Source: Abelmoschus esculentus (Eukaryota > Streptophyta > Magnoliopsida > Malvales > Malvaceae). From it: DNA of 64,000 bases. The DNA is taken from assembly GCA_035048815.1 (NCBI GenBank), contig JAUCBN010000043.1, forward strand, positions 8,187,001 through 8,251,000, read 5' to 3'. A program made the position numbers and the translations under genes. Below the pieces are notes generated by a model. The model ran no database searches. It was not told where the DNA came from and saw only the letters and a list, made by a program, of their open reading frames with translations. Positions within the stretch are counted from its first letter, which is position 1. Each line of letters opens with the position of its first letter. Below, piece after piece: positions 45,513-57,401 of the stretch.

Positions 45513-47277
45513 TAAATAAAATAGCCCAATGTTTTATTAAATAATAATAACATTCCATTACAATTTAAAATTGATTATAATACACAACCCATCAGCTATT
45601 AAATCACAAGCCCATTTTAATACAAAAAAAAAAAAAACAATCCCAAATTATAATAAGCCTGAATGAGCTAAGCCTGATCTGATAATCACTGAAACCCTAA
45701 CATTTCATCCTTTTCTTTCATTCGCGGTCGACTCTTCAACTATTCCGGTCGACTCTTCAACTATTCCGGTCACCGTCCGACGTTCTTCCGGTGATGGTCC
45801 CCTCCTACTCCGATGATGACTCGCACAAAAAACAAAGAAAAATGTCAACTTTCGTACGAAAAATCCCAGACCAAAATCAATGAAATTGTAGGTGCAAATA
45901 CAACCAATTTGCAGCCAAAAGCACAAAAAAATTCAGAGGATTTTCGGCCAATTTCATTAGACGAATTCCAGCACATCAAAAGTATATTCACGTATATACC
46001 CAAAGTTCCAGATCAACAATACAAACCAATCCCAGTAACCAATATTTCCCTTTATCTTTTCATGTAAATCCGGCTATAAAGGCCAAGAGAAAAAGCATTG
46101 TAAGGGATTTTTCCCTAAACCTTTGAATCAATAGAAAGAAAGTTTTCAGAGGTAAAACCTCTCATCTTTTTCATTTTTTCGTATAAAAAATACATCTAAG
46201 TTTTTTAGTCTTACCTTTTGAAGAAAAGTCGTCGGTCGTTTTTTTTTTCGTTTTTCCTCTTCTCTTCGAAACCGACAACAAACACAGAGGCCTTGAGCCT
46301 TCGGTGGTGAGCCATTTAAAAACAATAGAAAGGAAAGGGTTTAACCTCAAAAATCGAATCAATAAAGAGGTTTTTCTTAAAAGTTTCTGTTGGTTTTGAT
46401 CTTAAAAAAGAAAAGTTTTGGTTTTGGTTTCGAAAACGGTGAAAAAGGGTTTTCAAAAGTTTGATTTTGGGTCGTCGGCCACCGTGGGTGGTGGCCGAAT
46501 CTGGAAATAGCGGCGGAATCACGGCAATGTTCTTCGCTCCTGGGTTTTCCAGAAGAACACTCAATGTGTTCTTAATTTTTCTGGAAACCCAGATGAAGAA
46601 AACCTGAGAGCTTTGGGTTCTTTTTTATTTTGGTGATGTGTTAAATGAATAAAGGAAGCTTTTTTGTTTTGTTTGTTATTTATACTCAGGGGCTAAAGTA
46701 GAAATGAGATAATGTCATCATAAATCCCTCCGTGTTCTGTAAATCGATCGCCGAGTCCCTGGATCTTTGTTTTGTTTTTCAATTTAGTCACCAAATTAGT
46801 CATAATCTCCCTTCAAAGATGATTCATTTAACTTTTGGCCACTCCGCGTTTCGGGATTATTTTTTAAGCCATTCCTCTTTTTTAAAAGATTCTCATGACC
46901 CCTGTAGTTTTGACCCGACTTATAAAATGGTCCTACTTCGTTTTCTAAATATGATTTCTAAAGAGTTTTAACCCCAAATCTTTTTTAATTTATTTTAATA
47001 ATATTCAAATTAATTTTTTTCCTCTTCGTTTTTTACCCTCAAATTTCATTTTTTTCCATTTATATTTTTCTTTCCTTTTTAGTAGCCTTTTTTTTCTTTT
47101 TTAATATGATAATTCTTTTATTTACTTTAATCCATGTTTTTTTCTTGGTCATATTCCCATATTTGTTTCATTAATTGTTTATTATCTTAATATTGGTTAT
47201 TCACCTTTAATATGCATACCTATTTAATATTTTATTCATTTTTTCCATTACGTTTCTATTTAATATTTTATGCCTAT
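45513..47277 (+). repeat. D2 LTR, right part
   Basis: It continues D2 after F. It shares with D1 (reversed) the segment ending in CAATAGAAAGAA (about 46127-46140). It also shares a hairpin, AAGAACAC (46553-46560) with GTGTTCTT (46566-46573), and the T-rich downstream part. The final part of the LTR is missing at the start of E. A 21-bp piece beginning GTCGACTCTTC is duplicated at about 45727-45768. Confidence 0.7.
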
Positions 47278-48462
47278 TGTAAGTGCATTTCTCATATGGT
47301 AGTGTAAAACCAAAATTGATTTTGATATAACAATTATGTATAAGGACTATTTTGTAATAAAATTTTAAGTCCCTAAGTCAAACTTTGATTTCAAGTCAAA
47401 CCAAGAAATTTGAAATAAATTTTCTAATTATTTTTATACGAGATTATCGATACCACTAAGACCGGTATCGATACCGATCTGCATTTTTAAAGAATTGTTC
47501 TTGAAACTAAGAACAAGTATCGGAACATGGTTCGATACCAATACCTTACTGCCAATGCCTGTTTCAAACCAAGTATCGAACCACTTCGAATGTTTTAATT
47601 ATTTTAAAATCATTTAAAATTATGAATCATGGTATCGATACCAGTATCGATACCCCCTTTAATTCCCAACGGCTATTTTAGCATTTAATGAGTTGACCGT
47701 TGGTGGCAGTTAAAACTTTAAAAGATGGTTGAGATGTTTCGAAACAGGGTTTGATACCGACCATTACAGTGTAGTAATGGCATCGATACCTGGTTCGATA
47801 CACCCCCTATTAAATGCAAAACGTCTCTTTCTTTTTATAGGCTGTTTCGAAATAGGTTCTTCGTGTTTCGATACTGGTGTCTGCAGAAGTGCATTTATGG
47901 TGGGAAGATGAGGTCCTAACGTCTTTATTTCAAGTCCCAACAACCACAATGGTTAGAAATCAATGAGGAGGTATAAAATAAAGCAATTCAAGCAACATTA
48001 ACAACTATTGAACCTCAAGCAACATCCAAGCAATTAAATCCAACTCCCAAGCACTTTCATTGAAAATCTTGACTCTCATCTTTGCATTTAAATTTGATTC
48101 TTTGTAATTGAGTTTGGGGAGAGTGATTCTGTATTTGGGGAATATATTTCTGTTGAGAGAATTCATTTAGCCCATTCTTATCTCTTGTATTTCTTTGTGA
48201 GGTCCAAGTCAATTTTGGATAAAAAATTGACTTGATTGTAAAGGTTATCCCTTGAACCTAGAAAAAGGTTGAATTCTTAGTGAATTGGTTTCAAAATCCT
48301 TAGTGGGAGCTAAGGTAGTGGATGTAGAGCTTGTTCCGAAGCTTGAACCACTATAAATCGCTTTGTTCTTCATTTTTCAATTTTACCGAAATTCCACCGA
48401 CAAAAATTTTAATTGCCAATTCACCCCCTCTTGGCCAACTATCAAGATTGATCAACTCAACA
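47278..48462 (+). repeat. Copia E 5' LTR (start approximate)
   Basis: It ends CTCAACA just before the primer site. The 3' part has AATTCACCCCCTCTTGG, a phrase typical of SIRE/Tork-type LTRs. A TATA-like TTTTTATAGG is at 47832-47841. About ten sites of the palindrome GGTATCGATACC or one-sided variants lie at 47445-47876. The start at TGTAAGTGC is chosen by its TGT and by the change of texture from D2. Confidence 0.7.
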
Positions 48463-48464
48463 AT

Positions 48465-48476
48465 TAGTATCAGAGC
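48465..48476 (+). promoter_or_regulatory. Copia E primer-binding site (initiator tRNA-Met)
   Basis: TAGTATCAGAGC differs by one base from the standard TGGTATCAGAGC. It lies two bases after the LTR end. Confidence 0.88.
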
Positions 48477-48549
48477 TTAATATTTGAAGGGATTCACATC
48501 CACCAAAGAAGATCCTAGGAGTGTTGATCATACCTACAAGTCAAATCCA

Positions 48550-49051
48550 ATGGCCTTTACTTCCGGAAGTTGGAACGAGTCTCACTCAATCACCAAGCCT
48601 TCCTTCTTCAATGTTGACAATTATCCATATTGGAAGAATAGAATGAGGTTGTTCATCAATTCCAACGATTATGTCCTTTGGGATATAATTGAAGATGGCC
48701 CTTCAATTCCAATGAAGTTAGAAGGAGATAGACAAGTACCGAAGAAGAGGAACGAGATGACCGATGAGGAACGAAGAAGGATGTCTACAAATGATAAAGC
48801 TCTACACATCCTCTTTTGTGCTCTTGGTCCCGATATCTATTCCAAGATGTCATCTTGCACAAGTGCCAAAGAAGTATGGGACTCTTTGGAGAAAACATAT
48901 GAGGGCACAAACGATGTCAAGGAGACAAAGATAGGTCTTCTCAACCTTAGCTATGAGAACTTCAAGATGGAGCCGGATGAAGACGTCACTAAGATGTTTG
49001 ATCGGTTTTCCGTCATTATGAATGGTCTCAAGGGCTTTGGTGAGATCATAC
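48550..49051 (+). pseudogene. Copia E gag, N-terminal part
   Basis: The ATG at 48550 gives MAFTSGSWNESHSITKP. The UBN2-type gag domain has NYPYWKNRMRLFINS, LWDIIEDGP and AKEVWDSLEKTYEGTNDVKE. The frame runs into A2 at 49052 and resumes at 57402 after the CATAC duplication. It may extend a few codons upstream, but no earlier ATG is in frame. Confidence 0.92.
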
Positions 49052-50385
49052 TGTCAAAAGTGCGCAATTAGTGCAAGTGAACACATCGCAAGTAATAAAG
49101 TGATAAGTATTATCGTGTATCGTCTCCACAGGGATTAGTATACTTAATATGCCTTCTTCGTCTTCTTGTTCTGTAAAAAGGAATAAAATAAAAACACAGG
49201 TAATTGTGGTTTTGATGAAACTAAATAAATTAAAATAAAGAAAACTAAGTAAAAGATGAGGTCTGATTAATAGACGGAGAGGTCAGGATCCAGTCGCGTT
49301 GTATTGCGGAATTGATTGACTTGTCTTTGTCCAATGCAATTGTATATCACTGCCTCGGCAGTACTGCAGATTACTGCCTTGGCAGCGATAATACTTGTCC
49401 GCCGCGGCAATCCCTTGCTCGTGGTTGGACTTTACCAAAGTTCGGCAAAGTTTCCTTGGATGACTCCGCTTATCCCTAAGTCGAAGTATTGTTGCTGACT
49501 AGTCCTTGATGATACCTCCCGGCGTGAGTCAATTATACTCACCAACCAATCTCACACTTCTTTTAGCCACTGAAACTCTTAACCTATCCCTAGGCCGAGT
49601 TAGTATTTCGCGATTGAAACACCGTACTTATCCCTTCCGTGAATCTAACTCTCCCGAGTCTAGATAAATGGATTACTCACAAACTTCTCTTCCGAGCTTG
49701 AATGCAAGAACAAAGAATGGCAAAGGATAAGCAAACCTTGATAGTTTTATTGCATTGAAACAAAGAACAAAGTACAATCTCCTCTCACAAATACTTAACA
49801 ACCTTCACCTAAACCCTAAGAAAACTTAGAACATAATTTGAGAGAAAGAAAACATTGAATCTTAGGGTAAACACTCTATGAATCGGCTCTGCTAATACAT
49901 TGGACGGCTAGGTCTTATATAGGCTTGACCTAGGGCAAACCTTTTCTAAGTAGAATATAACTTGGAGTAGGGAACAAGCCATGTACATAAATAAAATATT
50001 TCCAAGTTTATTTCAACTAAGAGGCTTTCCCGCGTGGCCTTGTCTTGGGCTTTTCCTCATGCTAACCAACTCCGATCCATGTGCTGCATGTACAGAAACG
50101 TCCCTTGGATTTTTCTCTTCTGATCGCCTACAGTATTGCTTCTTGTCTTTCTGTTGCTGCCTCGGCATCAGATCCTGCCTCAGCCATGTTGCTGCCACGG
50201 CAATTGTTTCTCTTGCACAGATGTAAAAATGCAGTAAAACTTGCCTTTTCTGTAGATATCATCTTTATAATCATAACTTCTAAATATATCACATTAAGTA
50301 TATGCTTTGGTCCGAGTGGGTGTAAATTTAGTGATTAATGCCCATAAAAAGGTGTAAAAAGTGATAGTGAGTTGAGCACTTATCA
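49052..50385 (-). repeat. A2 3' LTR, 1334 bp
   Basis: It begins TGTCAAAAG, with seven bases missing after TGT compared with its partner, and ends TTATCA. TATATAAG (sense) lies at 49921-49914. Palindromes are at 49350-49361 and 49374-49385. Confidence 0.93.
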
Positions 50386-50423
50386 CACCCCCAAACTCGA
50401 ACTATTGCTTGTCCTCAAGCAAT
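50386..50423 (-). promoter_or_regulatory. A2 polypurine tract and outer hairpin
   Basis: The tract lies at 50386-50395. Stem ATTGCTTG (50404-50411) pairs with CAAGCAAT (50416-50423) across a TCCT loop. Confidence 0.8.
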
Positions 50424-50674
50424 GCAAACCATCAATTTGCCAAACTCCACTCTCTCTTGATCTTATGTTTCCATCTATTCTCCCCACCATAACTATGCCT
50501 ATTCTTTTAGACTTAACCTTTCGGCTACCCAAGGGTTTACCTAGAAACAAACTATAAGATTTAGTGAGTGTGTGCGCTTTTGTGGACAAGTTTGATTAAA
50601 GGCTTTCTTAGATAAACTCTAAGTTCAAGACAAGTAGAATTGGGTTAAATGTTCTCTTATTTTCTAATCATCCA

Positions 50675-50825
50675 ATTCTTGAGCCAATTTCGGGCACCTA
50701 AAGGATTGTGTTTTTCACAAATTTCTTCCTTCTCTTTGATATTCCTTATAGCATACTAGAGCCATTTTTGGGCACCTCTAGCATGAAAAAGAGTAATTCC
50801 TAGAGCCGGTGATAGGCACCTCTAG
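50675..50825 (-). repeat. A2 hairpin array
   Basis: There are two perfect units, CTAGAG/CTCTAG (50756-50761 with 50776-50781, and 50800-50805 with 50820-50825). A first unit near 50678 has lost pairing in its 3' arm. Confidence 0.7.
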
Positions 50826-51180
50826 TTACTTTCCCAAAAATTCTAAGTCTTTATCACCTAAGTTCATTAAAAAAATTCCTATAATCCAACAAGTCCCAAA
50901 AGTGTTTGAAAAATTCATCTTATAGTAAGCTTCTATGTTTTCATCCTTGAGTATCCTAAGGTTAAACCTTCTTAACATGACCTAATCATGGTAAGGAGAA
51001 AGATTTCTATAGCCTTAAAGAATGAACTAAGGCAATACTGAAGATAAGCAGTGCAAAAGTATAGGCAATTTATTCAAGTAAGGCGGGGAGCGTAAAAATA
51101 AAAAAAATTCACTTAAATACTCCCTTTTCTTGGCAAGGCCTCGACAGTAGATTGCTGCCTCGGCAGTGGCTCTACACCCC

Positions 51181-51334
51181 CAAACTCGAACCAAGCATTG
51201 TCCTCAATGCTTTACATTAGAAGAAAATGGTAGGCAACAAAAATAAGCAGCATATCAAGAAACAAACAACAAATAAAATTGAATATATGAAAAATTTAAA
51301 GAGACTCCGAAGAGTTGCTTGTAACAATTTTTCT
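51181..51334 (-). other. A2 inner hairpin-tract module and ORF2 tail
   Basis: Stem AAGCATTG (51193-51200) pairs with CAATGCTT (51205-51212), after the CCCCCAAACTCG tract. The remaining bases up to 51334 are AT-rich and then hold decayed ORF2 C-terminal codons. Confidence 0.6.
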
Positions 51335-52831
51335 TCAGGGTCGTGCTGCTGATTGCTTCGTTCTTGGTGAGGGCGATGGCTGAGCTTTTGCTTTCCGGGG
51401 CGGTTGGACTCTTGTGGGTGGTGTCCGTTGCATTGGGGCATCCCCTTCTTCGCCTTCTTCCACGTCGGCAATCTCTTTGGTGATCATGATGTCCGTTCCA
51501 CCTTCATTTGCTGTGGCTGCCCCGGTATGGTGTGTACTCGGTCCGGCAGCGGTTGAGCTTTGATGTACATAGGCATCTATCTCTGCTGATAGACTGTCCA
51601 TGATGATGGGGGATCGTGGTGGAGTGCTGAAGACTGCCCTCCTCTTTGATTGTCTTCTGCTAGCAGATGATGCTACGACAGAGTCTGCTGTCCTAGATGG
51701 GCCGATAGCATGAAACTGTGGTTGAGGGCCCGCGTGGAAGAACGGTCTCAGTCCTCCGGGAGTTGGTGTAGTCTTTGTATAGGGTGCGGCTGTGACAAAC
51801 ATGTTGCTTGAAAATTCTGGAAACTACGTCCTTTGGTCTGGAAAGGCATGGAGCATCATTTGGGCAAGGGTGCTGTTGAAGTCCCTCTGGTACTCCATGT
51901 ATCTTTGCTGTCTAAGATCCATCGTTGCCATCCTTTGAAGTATCTCCTGGTACGGGTCTGCTGCGGCAGTGGTGTGGGCAGTGTCTGGCATGTCTGCTGT
52001 GGATTGGGCCCCGACAACAGTATCAGTAGTGAACTGCTAAGGAGTTGCTTGGACTGGTTCTGCCTGCGTGATCTGCATAATTTTGTGGCAGAAATCTCTG
52101 GTCCATCCACGCCTTTGGGGAGTGTATTCGTCCGTGTATTCTACTATTACACCTGTAGCAATACACAAACCAGTGATCAAACAAGTGAAATATAATGGTC
52201 CTCTATCCTTCTTACTGCATTCGTAAATTTCGCATAAGATGATCTCTCCAACGTTGATGCTCCTTTTGTTGATGATTGATTGGATGAGCACCAATCGCTT
52301 TTGGTCCACCGTGCTGTTGTGGGATGTGGGAATAAGGCGTCTCTTGACAAAGGTGTTCCAAAGCTTGGCCTCGGGCTTTAGGCTCTGCCTTGCTACAGAT
52401 CCTCTATGGGCATCGGTTTCCCATGGAGTATTCGTGTAGCAAAGGTCATCTTTAATCAACTCGTAATCCTCAACAGTGATATCCTCCATGAATTCAGCAT
52501 GTACATCATGGTCAGGTGTGAGGCCGTAAAATTGGTTGATGGTCTCGGCATCTAGCTGGACAGGCCTGCCTCGGTAGTGGACAAAGAGGGAGTCTTTGCT
52601 TGGCCCGTGCGCATAAAATTCCCGCACGATGGTAGCGTTTGCCTCGGCAGGTTGTAGGCAAAAGATTTCCCATTCTTGGTACTTGATTCTGTCGAATAGA
52701 TAGTGCTCGATGCCGTAATTTTCTTCATCTGAGTGTTGGAACCCTTGTTCCTCCCACAACTGTCGGGCGATGAAAGACCTGTTGAAGTGATCTTCAACAT
52801 TGGCTGGGGAAAAGCGCTTGTAGGTGGCCAT
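51335..52831 (-). pseudogene. A2 ORF2
   Basis: The ATG is at 52831 (MATYKRFSPANVEDHFNRSF). The conserved domain is intact for 264 residues, with REFYAHGPSKDSLFVHYRG and HNSTVDQKRLVLIQSIINKR. An in-frame stop follows at about 52037, and there is a further break near 51825. The C-terminal half (51802-51335) has the same basic patch KRRAVFSTPPRSPI as A1. It is likely nearly functional before recent decay, with only two or three lesions. Confidence 0.78.
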
Positions 52832-53306
52832 AAAGATTGTGAGAGATTAATTTCTTGGAGATTTCCTTGGAGGACTTCTGAGAATTTCAAGAAGGGTAGG
52901 CAGAGAGTATTGTGAGAGCAAGATTATTGAGTATTCTAAAGAAAACAAGAATGCAAGAGTGAATAGTTCAAGAGGGGGGTTGCTTATATAGGCCTCGGCC
53001 TTGTGACTGTTTGAACCACTAGCCGTTTTGTAGTCGTTAGTCTTTATTGTCGTTTCCTTTTCTGCTGCGGCAGAAATCTCAACAGACTAGCCGTTACACT
53101 ATTCTGCCCGTTGAAACTGTTGCGGCTTTGACACTGTTTTCTGCCTCGTCAGAATTCCTGCTATGAACTACTTCTCCTTTATTCTTGCTTATTATCCTAA
53201 ATAAAAATTAAACACAAACAATAAAAATACTTAAAGCAAAAACACAAATTATAAAAAATAAATATAAACTAAACTAATCCTAATATATATAAGAAAATAT
53301 GAGAGA
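52832..53306 (-). promoter_or_regulatory. A2 spacer with internal TATA candidate
   Basis: TATATAAG (52990-52983, sense) lies 152 bp before the ORF2 ATG. The conserved downstream block is at 52974-52957. No coding remains of pol are present between 53000 and 53306. Confidence 0.65.
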
Positions 53307-55966
53307 TCATGTTACTGGTGGAGTGCATGCAAATGCATCTTCCAAGATGATTCTCTCTTGCCGGTCACAGTGATTCTTCAAGTATTGGCTATTGGCTTTA
53401 TGTCCATCTTTGTTTTTCCTGATTTGTACTGCGCCCTTTATAACTGGACAGTATGTTGTCCTGTTGGTTTCTTTCACATCTGCCTTACTTTTCCTGCCAA
53501 ATATTCTGTCATAAAGTATTTCCATTTTCCTGCCGAGCATTCTGCCCAGGCAGTGGCTGTTGAAACAGGATATCGTTGTGCCTGCATCTTTGCTGTGAAT
53601 GACTTTGCATTCTTCTGCATCATCATGCCGTTTCAAATTGTGGAAGGCATTGAGTTTGACTTGTTTGTCATTGACCCTCATTGTCAACTCTCCTATTTCC
53701 ACATCAATTAGTGTTCGTCCAGTAGAAAGGAAAGGTCTCCCCAAGATGATCGGTGCATTATCATCTGCTTCACTATCAAGGACAAGAAAGTCAGCGGGAA
53801 AAATAAATTTATCAACTCTTACCAGTATGTCCTCGATTTTGCCTTTGGGTTGCACATATGATCGATCCACAAGTTGGAGCATAACTGTTGTAGGTTTTGC
53901 CCTTCCTATTCCAAGCTTTTGGAAGACAGATTTGAGCATTAGATTGATGCTTGCTCCAAGGTCGCATAGGGCCTTACCTTCATAGTTGTTACCTATTGCA
54001 CAAGGTATGATAAAGCATCCAGGATCCTTCAATTTTGGTGGCATGCGATTGTGTAGCATTGCCATGCATCCCTCGGTAGCAGCCACTGTTTTGAACTCAC
54101 CTAGTCTTTTTCTCTTGGACACAATGTCTTTTAAGAACTTGGCATAATTAGGCATTTGTTCAATGGCCTCTACGAATGGTAAGTTAATGTGGACTTGCTT
54201 TAAAATATCAAGAAATTTCTTTAATTGATGATCCTGTTTTTGCTTTTTCAACCTTTGTGGGAAGGGTGGTGGTGGTCTCATCTCATCCAGAGTTTCTTTA
54301 GTTTGGAACTTAATACCTGACACCACTGGGGTTGTTGCTGTCTCGGCAGACTGTTTAGGAGCTGCTGAGTCCTTTACTAGGGCCGTGTTATCAGGATTAG
54401 TTTGTTCAGCATCCTCTTTTGTTGGGTCTAACGATAGAACTTGGCCTGCTGGAATTTCTATCTTTTCCTTCAGCTGTAGACCACTCCTAGTAGTGATTGC
54501 TTTACACTGTTCATGGCCCATTACCTTAGCAACTTCAGTATTGCTAGGTAGTCCTCGTGGTCTAGTGTTTATATTTTGAGCAAACTGTCCAACCTGAGTT
54601 TCCAATGCCTTAATTGCTGCCTCTTGGTTCTGCAACCTCATCTTAGTCCTATTTATGAACGCATCTGTTCTTTTGATGAAGTTGTTATTCTCTGCCATGT
54701 ATGACTCAGTTTTCATCATGAATGCTTTCAGAGAATTTTCCAAGGAACTTACCGGTTGCTGCTGCATCTGCTGCTGCGGCATTGGCTGCTGGACCTACGG
54801 CGACGATAGAAGTTGCATTGGTTGCTGGAATCTTGGGAGTTGGGTGGTTGGGTTTAAGGCATTGTTAGGATTGCTCCATGATAGGTTCGGATGTCTCTTC
54901 CATGAGGGATTGTATGTGTTGGACATCATATTGGTTCGGGTGTAATCTCCAACATACATACCGGTTTCTTGATTCATACAGTTAGAAGAATTGTGGTTAC
55001 CTCCACATAAATCACAAAAAGAATCAATCACCTTAACCTCACGAGTATTTTGTTGTAGTTGCAAATTTTGCACCATCTTGGTAAGAGAGGCCAATTGTGC
55101 TGCCACTGAACTTGATGTGTCTAAATCATTCACCGTGGCTTGGTGTCTTACTCCTCCTCGCCTAGATGTAGGGAATTGAAAATCGTTCTTTGCGAGTTTG
55201 TTTAGTATCTCAATAGCTTCCTCAGGTGCTTTGTCCAAGAGTGTTCCGTTCGCCGAGGCATCTAACATCATCCTTGTCGGGGCATTCGTCGCATTATAGA
55301 ACATGGTCACTTGTGTCCATAGGGGAAATCCATGAAACGGGCACTTGTGCAGTAACTCACTGTATCGCTCCCATGCCTCGTACATCGGTTCATCATCTGC
55401 CTGTCGAAAAGAAGTGATTTCATTATGAATTCTATCGTATAAATTTGTAGGATTAAAACGTGCAATAAAATCACGACAGAGTTCACTCCAAGATCCAATA
55501 GATCCTGCTCGAATACTATTTAACCAGGCTTTTGCCCTATCCCTCAGTGAATAGGGGAATAATTTCAATCTCAAGACATCTTCATGGATTCCTTGGATTT
55601 TGAAGGAATTGCATATCTCCATGAAGGACTTGAGATGCTGCCTTGCATCTTCAGTCACAGACCCACCAAACTGTCCAATAGTGTTGAGCATATTGAACAT
55701 GACAGGTTTCACTTCAAAGTGGTCTGCTTCTATTTCGGTGTAACAACTCCTGGGTTTAACCCATTTAAGTCCTCTTCCAGGAAGTCTCTAACAGTGAGCT
55801 GTCGCGGCCCTGGTGACGGCGGAAGACCTCCATTGTCGGCAGGTAAGTTTTGTCCTGCCGGGTGATCTTCCATAGCTTCTTGGATTTGTCTCCTCAACCT
55901 TTGCCGTGTACGTTCGATCTCTGGGTCTAACTCGTACAAAGGGTTGGTTGGGTTGGCCCTGGTCAC
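53307..55966 (-). pseudogene. A2 ORF1: gag and aspartic protease
   Basis: It has the same domain order as A1. The expected ATG has become GTG at 55966. A one-base loss near 55728 shifts the frame, and a TAG lies at about 54783. Otherwise the frame is open. The gag domain is 55712-55400 (LKSFMEICNSFKIQG). The knuckle CDLCGGNHNSSNC is near 55000, and a Gln-rich MPQQQMQQQ near 54780. The protease with CDLGASINLM is near 53960 and IILGRPFLSTGR near 53740. The C-terminus is FACTPPVT at 53307. Confidence 0.9.
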
Positions 55967-56037
55967 ACACCAAGAAAAACCAAAGTAAAATAAAAAAAAG
56001 AAACAAGAAAATAAAGAAAACAAAATTTAGTTGCCAA

Positions 56038-56055
56038 TCCCCGGCAACGGCGCCA
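56038..56055 (-). promoter_or_regulatory. A2 primer-binding site (tRNA-Asp, exact)
   Basis: TCCCCGGCAACGGCGCCA on the plus strand equals the last 18 bases of plant tRNA-Asp with CCA. It is followed by a six-base spacer and the LTR at 56062. Confidence 0.95.
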
Positions 56056-56061
56056 AAAACT

Positions 56062-57401
56062 TGTCGCGTGACAAAAGTGCGCAATTAGTGCAAGTGAACA
56101 CATCGCAAGTAATAAAGTGATAAGTATTATCGTGTATCGTCTCCACAGGGATTGGTATACTTAATATGTCTTCTTCGTCTTCTTGTTCTGTAAAAAGGAA
56201 TAAAATAAAAACACAGGTAATTGTGGTTTTGATGAAACTAAATAAATTGAAATAAAGAAAACTAAGTAAAAGATGAGGTCTTATTAATAGAGAGAGAGGT
56301 CAGGATCCAGTTGCGTTGTATTGCGGAATTGATTGACTTGTCTTTGTCCAATGCAATTGTATATCACTGCCTCGGCAGTACTGCAGATTACTGCCTTGGC
56401 AGCGATAATACTTGTCCGCCGCGGCAATCCCTTGCTCGTGGGTACACTTTACCAAAGTTCGGCAAAGTTTCCTTGGATGACTCCGCTTATACCTAAGTCG
56501 AAGTACTGTTGCTGACTAGTCCTTGATGATACCTCCCGGCGTGAATCAATTATACTCACCAACCAATCTCACACTTCTTCTAGCCGCTGAAACTCTTAAC
56601 CTATCCCTAGGCCGAGTTAGTATTTCGCGATTGAAACACTGTACTTATCCCTTTCGTGAATCTAACTCTCTCGAGTCTAGATAAATGGATTACTCACAAA
56701 CTTCTCTCCCGAGCTTGAATGCAAGAAAAAAGAATGGCAAAGAATAAGCAAACCTTGATAGTTTTATTGCATTGAAACAAAGAACAAAGTACAATCTCCT
56801 CTCACAAATACTTAACAACCTTCACCTAAACCCTAAGAAAAGTTAGAACATAATTTGAGAGAAAGAAAACATTGAATCTTAGGGTAAACTCTCTATGAAT
56901 CGGCTCTGCTAATACATTGGACGGCTAGGTCTTATATAGGCTTGGCCTAGGGCAAACCTTTCCTAAGTAGAATATAACTTGGAATAGGGAACAAGTCATG
57001 TACATAAATAAAATATTTTCAAGTTTATTTCAACTAAGAGGCTTTCTCGCGTGGCCTTGTCTTAGGCTTTTTCTCATGCTAACCAGCTCCGATCCATGTG
57101 CTGCATGTACAGAAACGTCCCTTGGATTTTTCTCTTCTGATTGCCTACAGTATTGCTTCCTGTCTTTCTGTTGCTGCCTCGGCATCAGATCCTGCCTTGG
57201 CCATGTTGCTGCCGCGGTAATTGTTTCTCCTGCACAGATGTAAAAATGCAGTAAAACTTTCCTTTTCTGTAAATATCATCTCTATAATCATAACTTCTAA
57301 ATATATCACATTAAGTATATGCTTTAGTCCGAGTGGGTGTAAATTTAGTGATTAATGCTCATAAAAGGTGTAAAAAGTGATAGTGAGTTGAGCACTTATC
57401 A
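56062..57401 (-). repeat. A2 5' LTR, 1340 bp
   Basis: It starts TGTCGCGTG and ends TTATCA at the CATAC duplication. TATATAAG (sense) is at 56938-56931. Palindromes are at 56367-56378 and 56391-56402. Confidence 0.94.

Larger units (their letters stand above)
49052..57401 (-). mobile_element. LTR retrotransposon A2, nested in copia E gag
   Basis: It is a complete 8.35-kb element with a perfect CATAC duplication (49047-49051, 57402-57406). It has the same plan as A1: 5' LTR on the right, exact Asp-tRNA primer site, gag-protease, promoter-like spacer, ORF2, hairpin region, tract and 3' LTR. It is the best preserved of the three copies, yet it also lacks reverse transcriptase, RNase H and integrase. 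Confidence 0.95.

Noticed and set aside
56038..56055. Strong match to the 3' end of a tRNA-Asp gene
   Set aside because: Only the last 18-19 bases match, with no cloverleaf upstream, and it lies six bases from an LTR. It is a primer-binding site. The same applies at 8488, 20089 and 63379.
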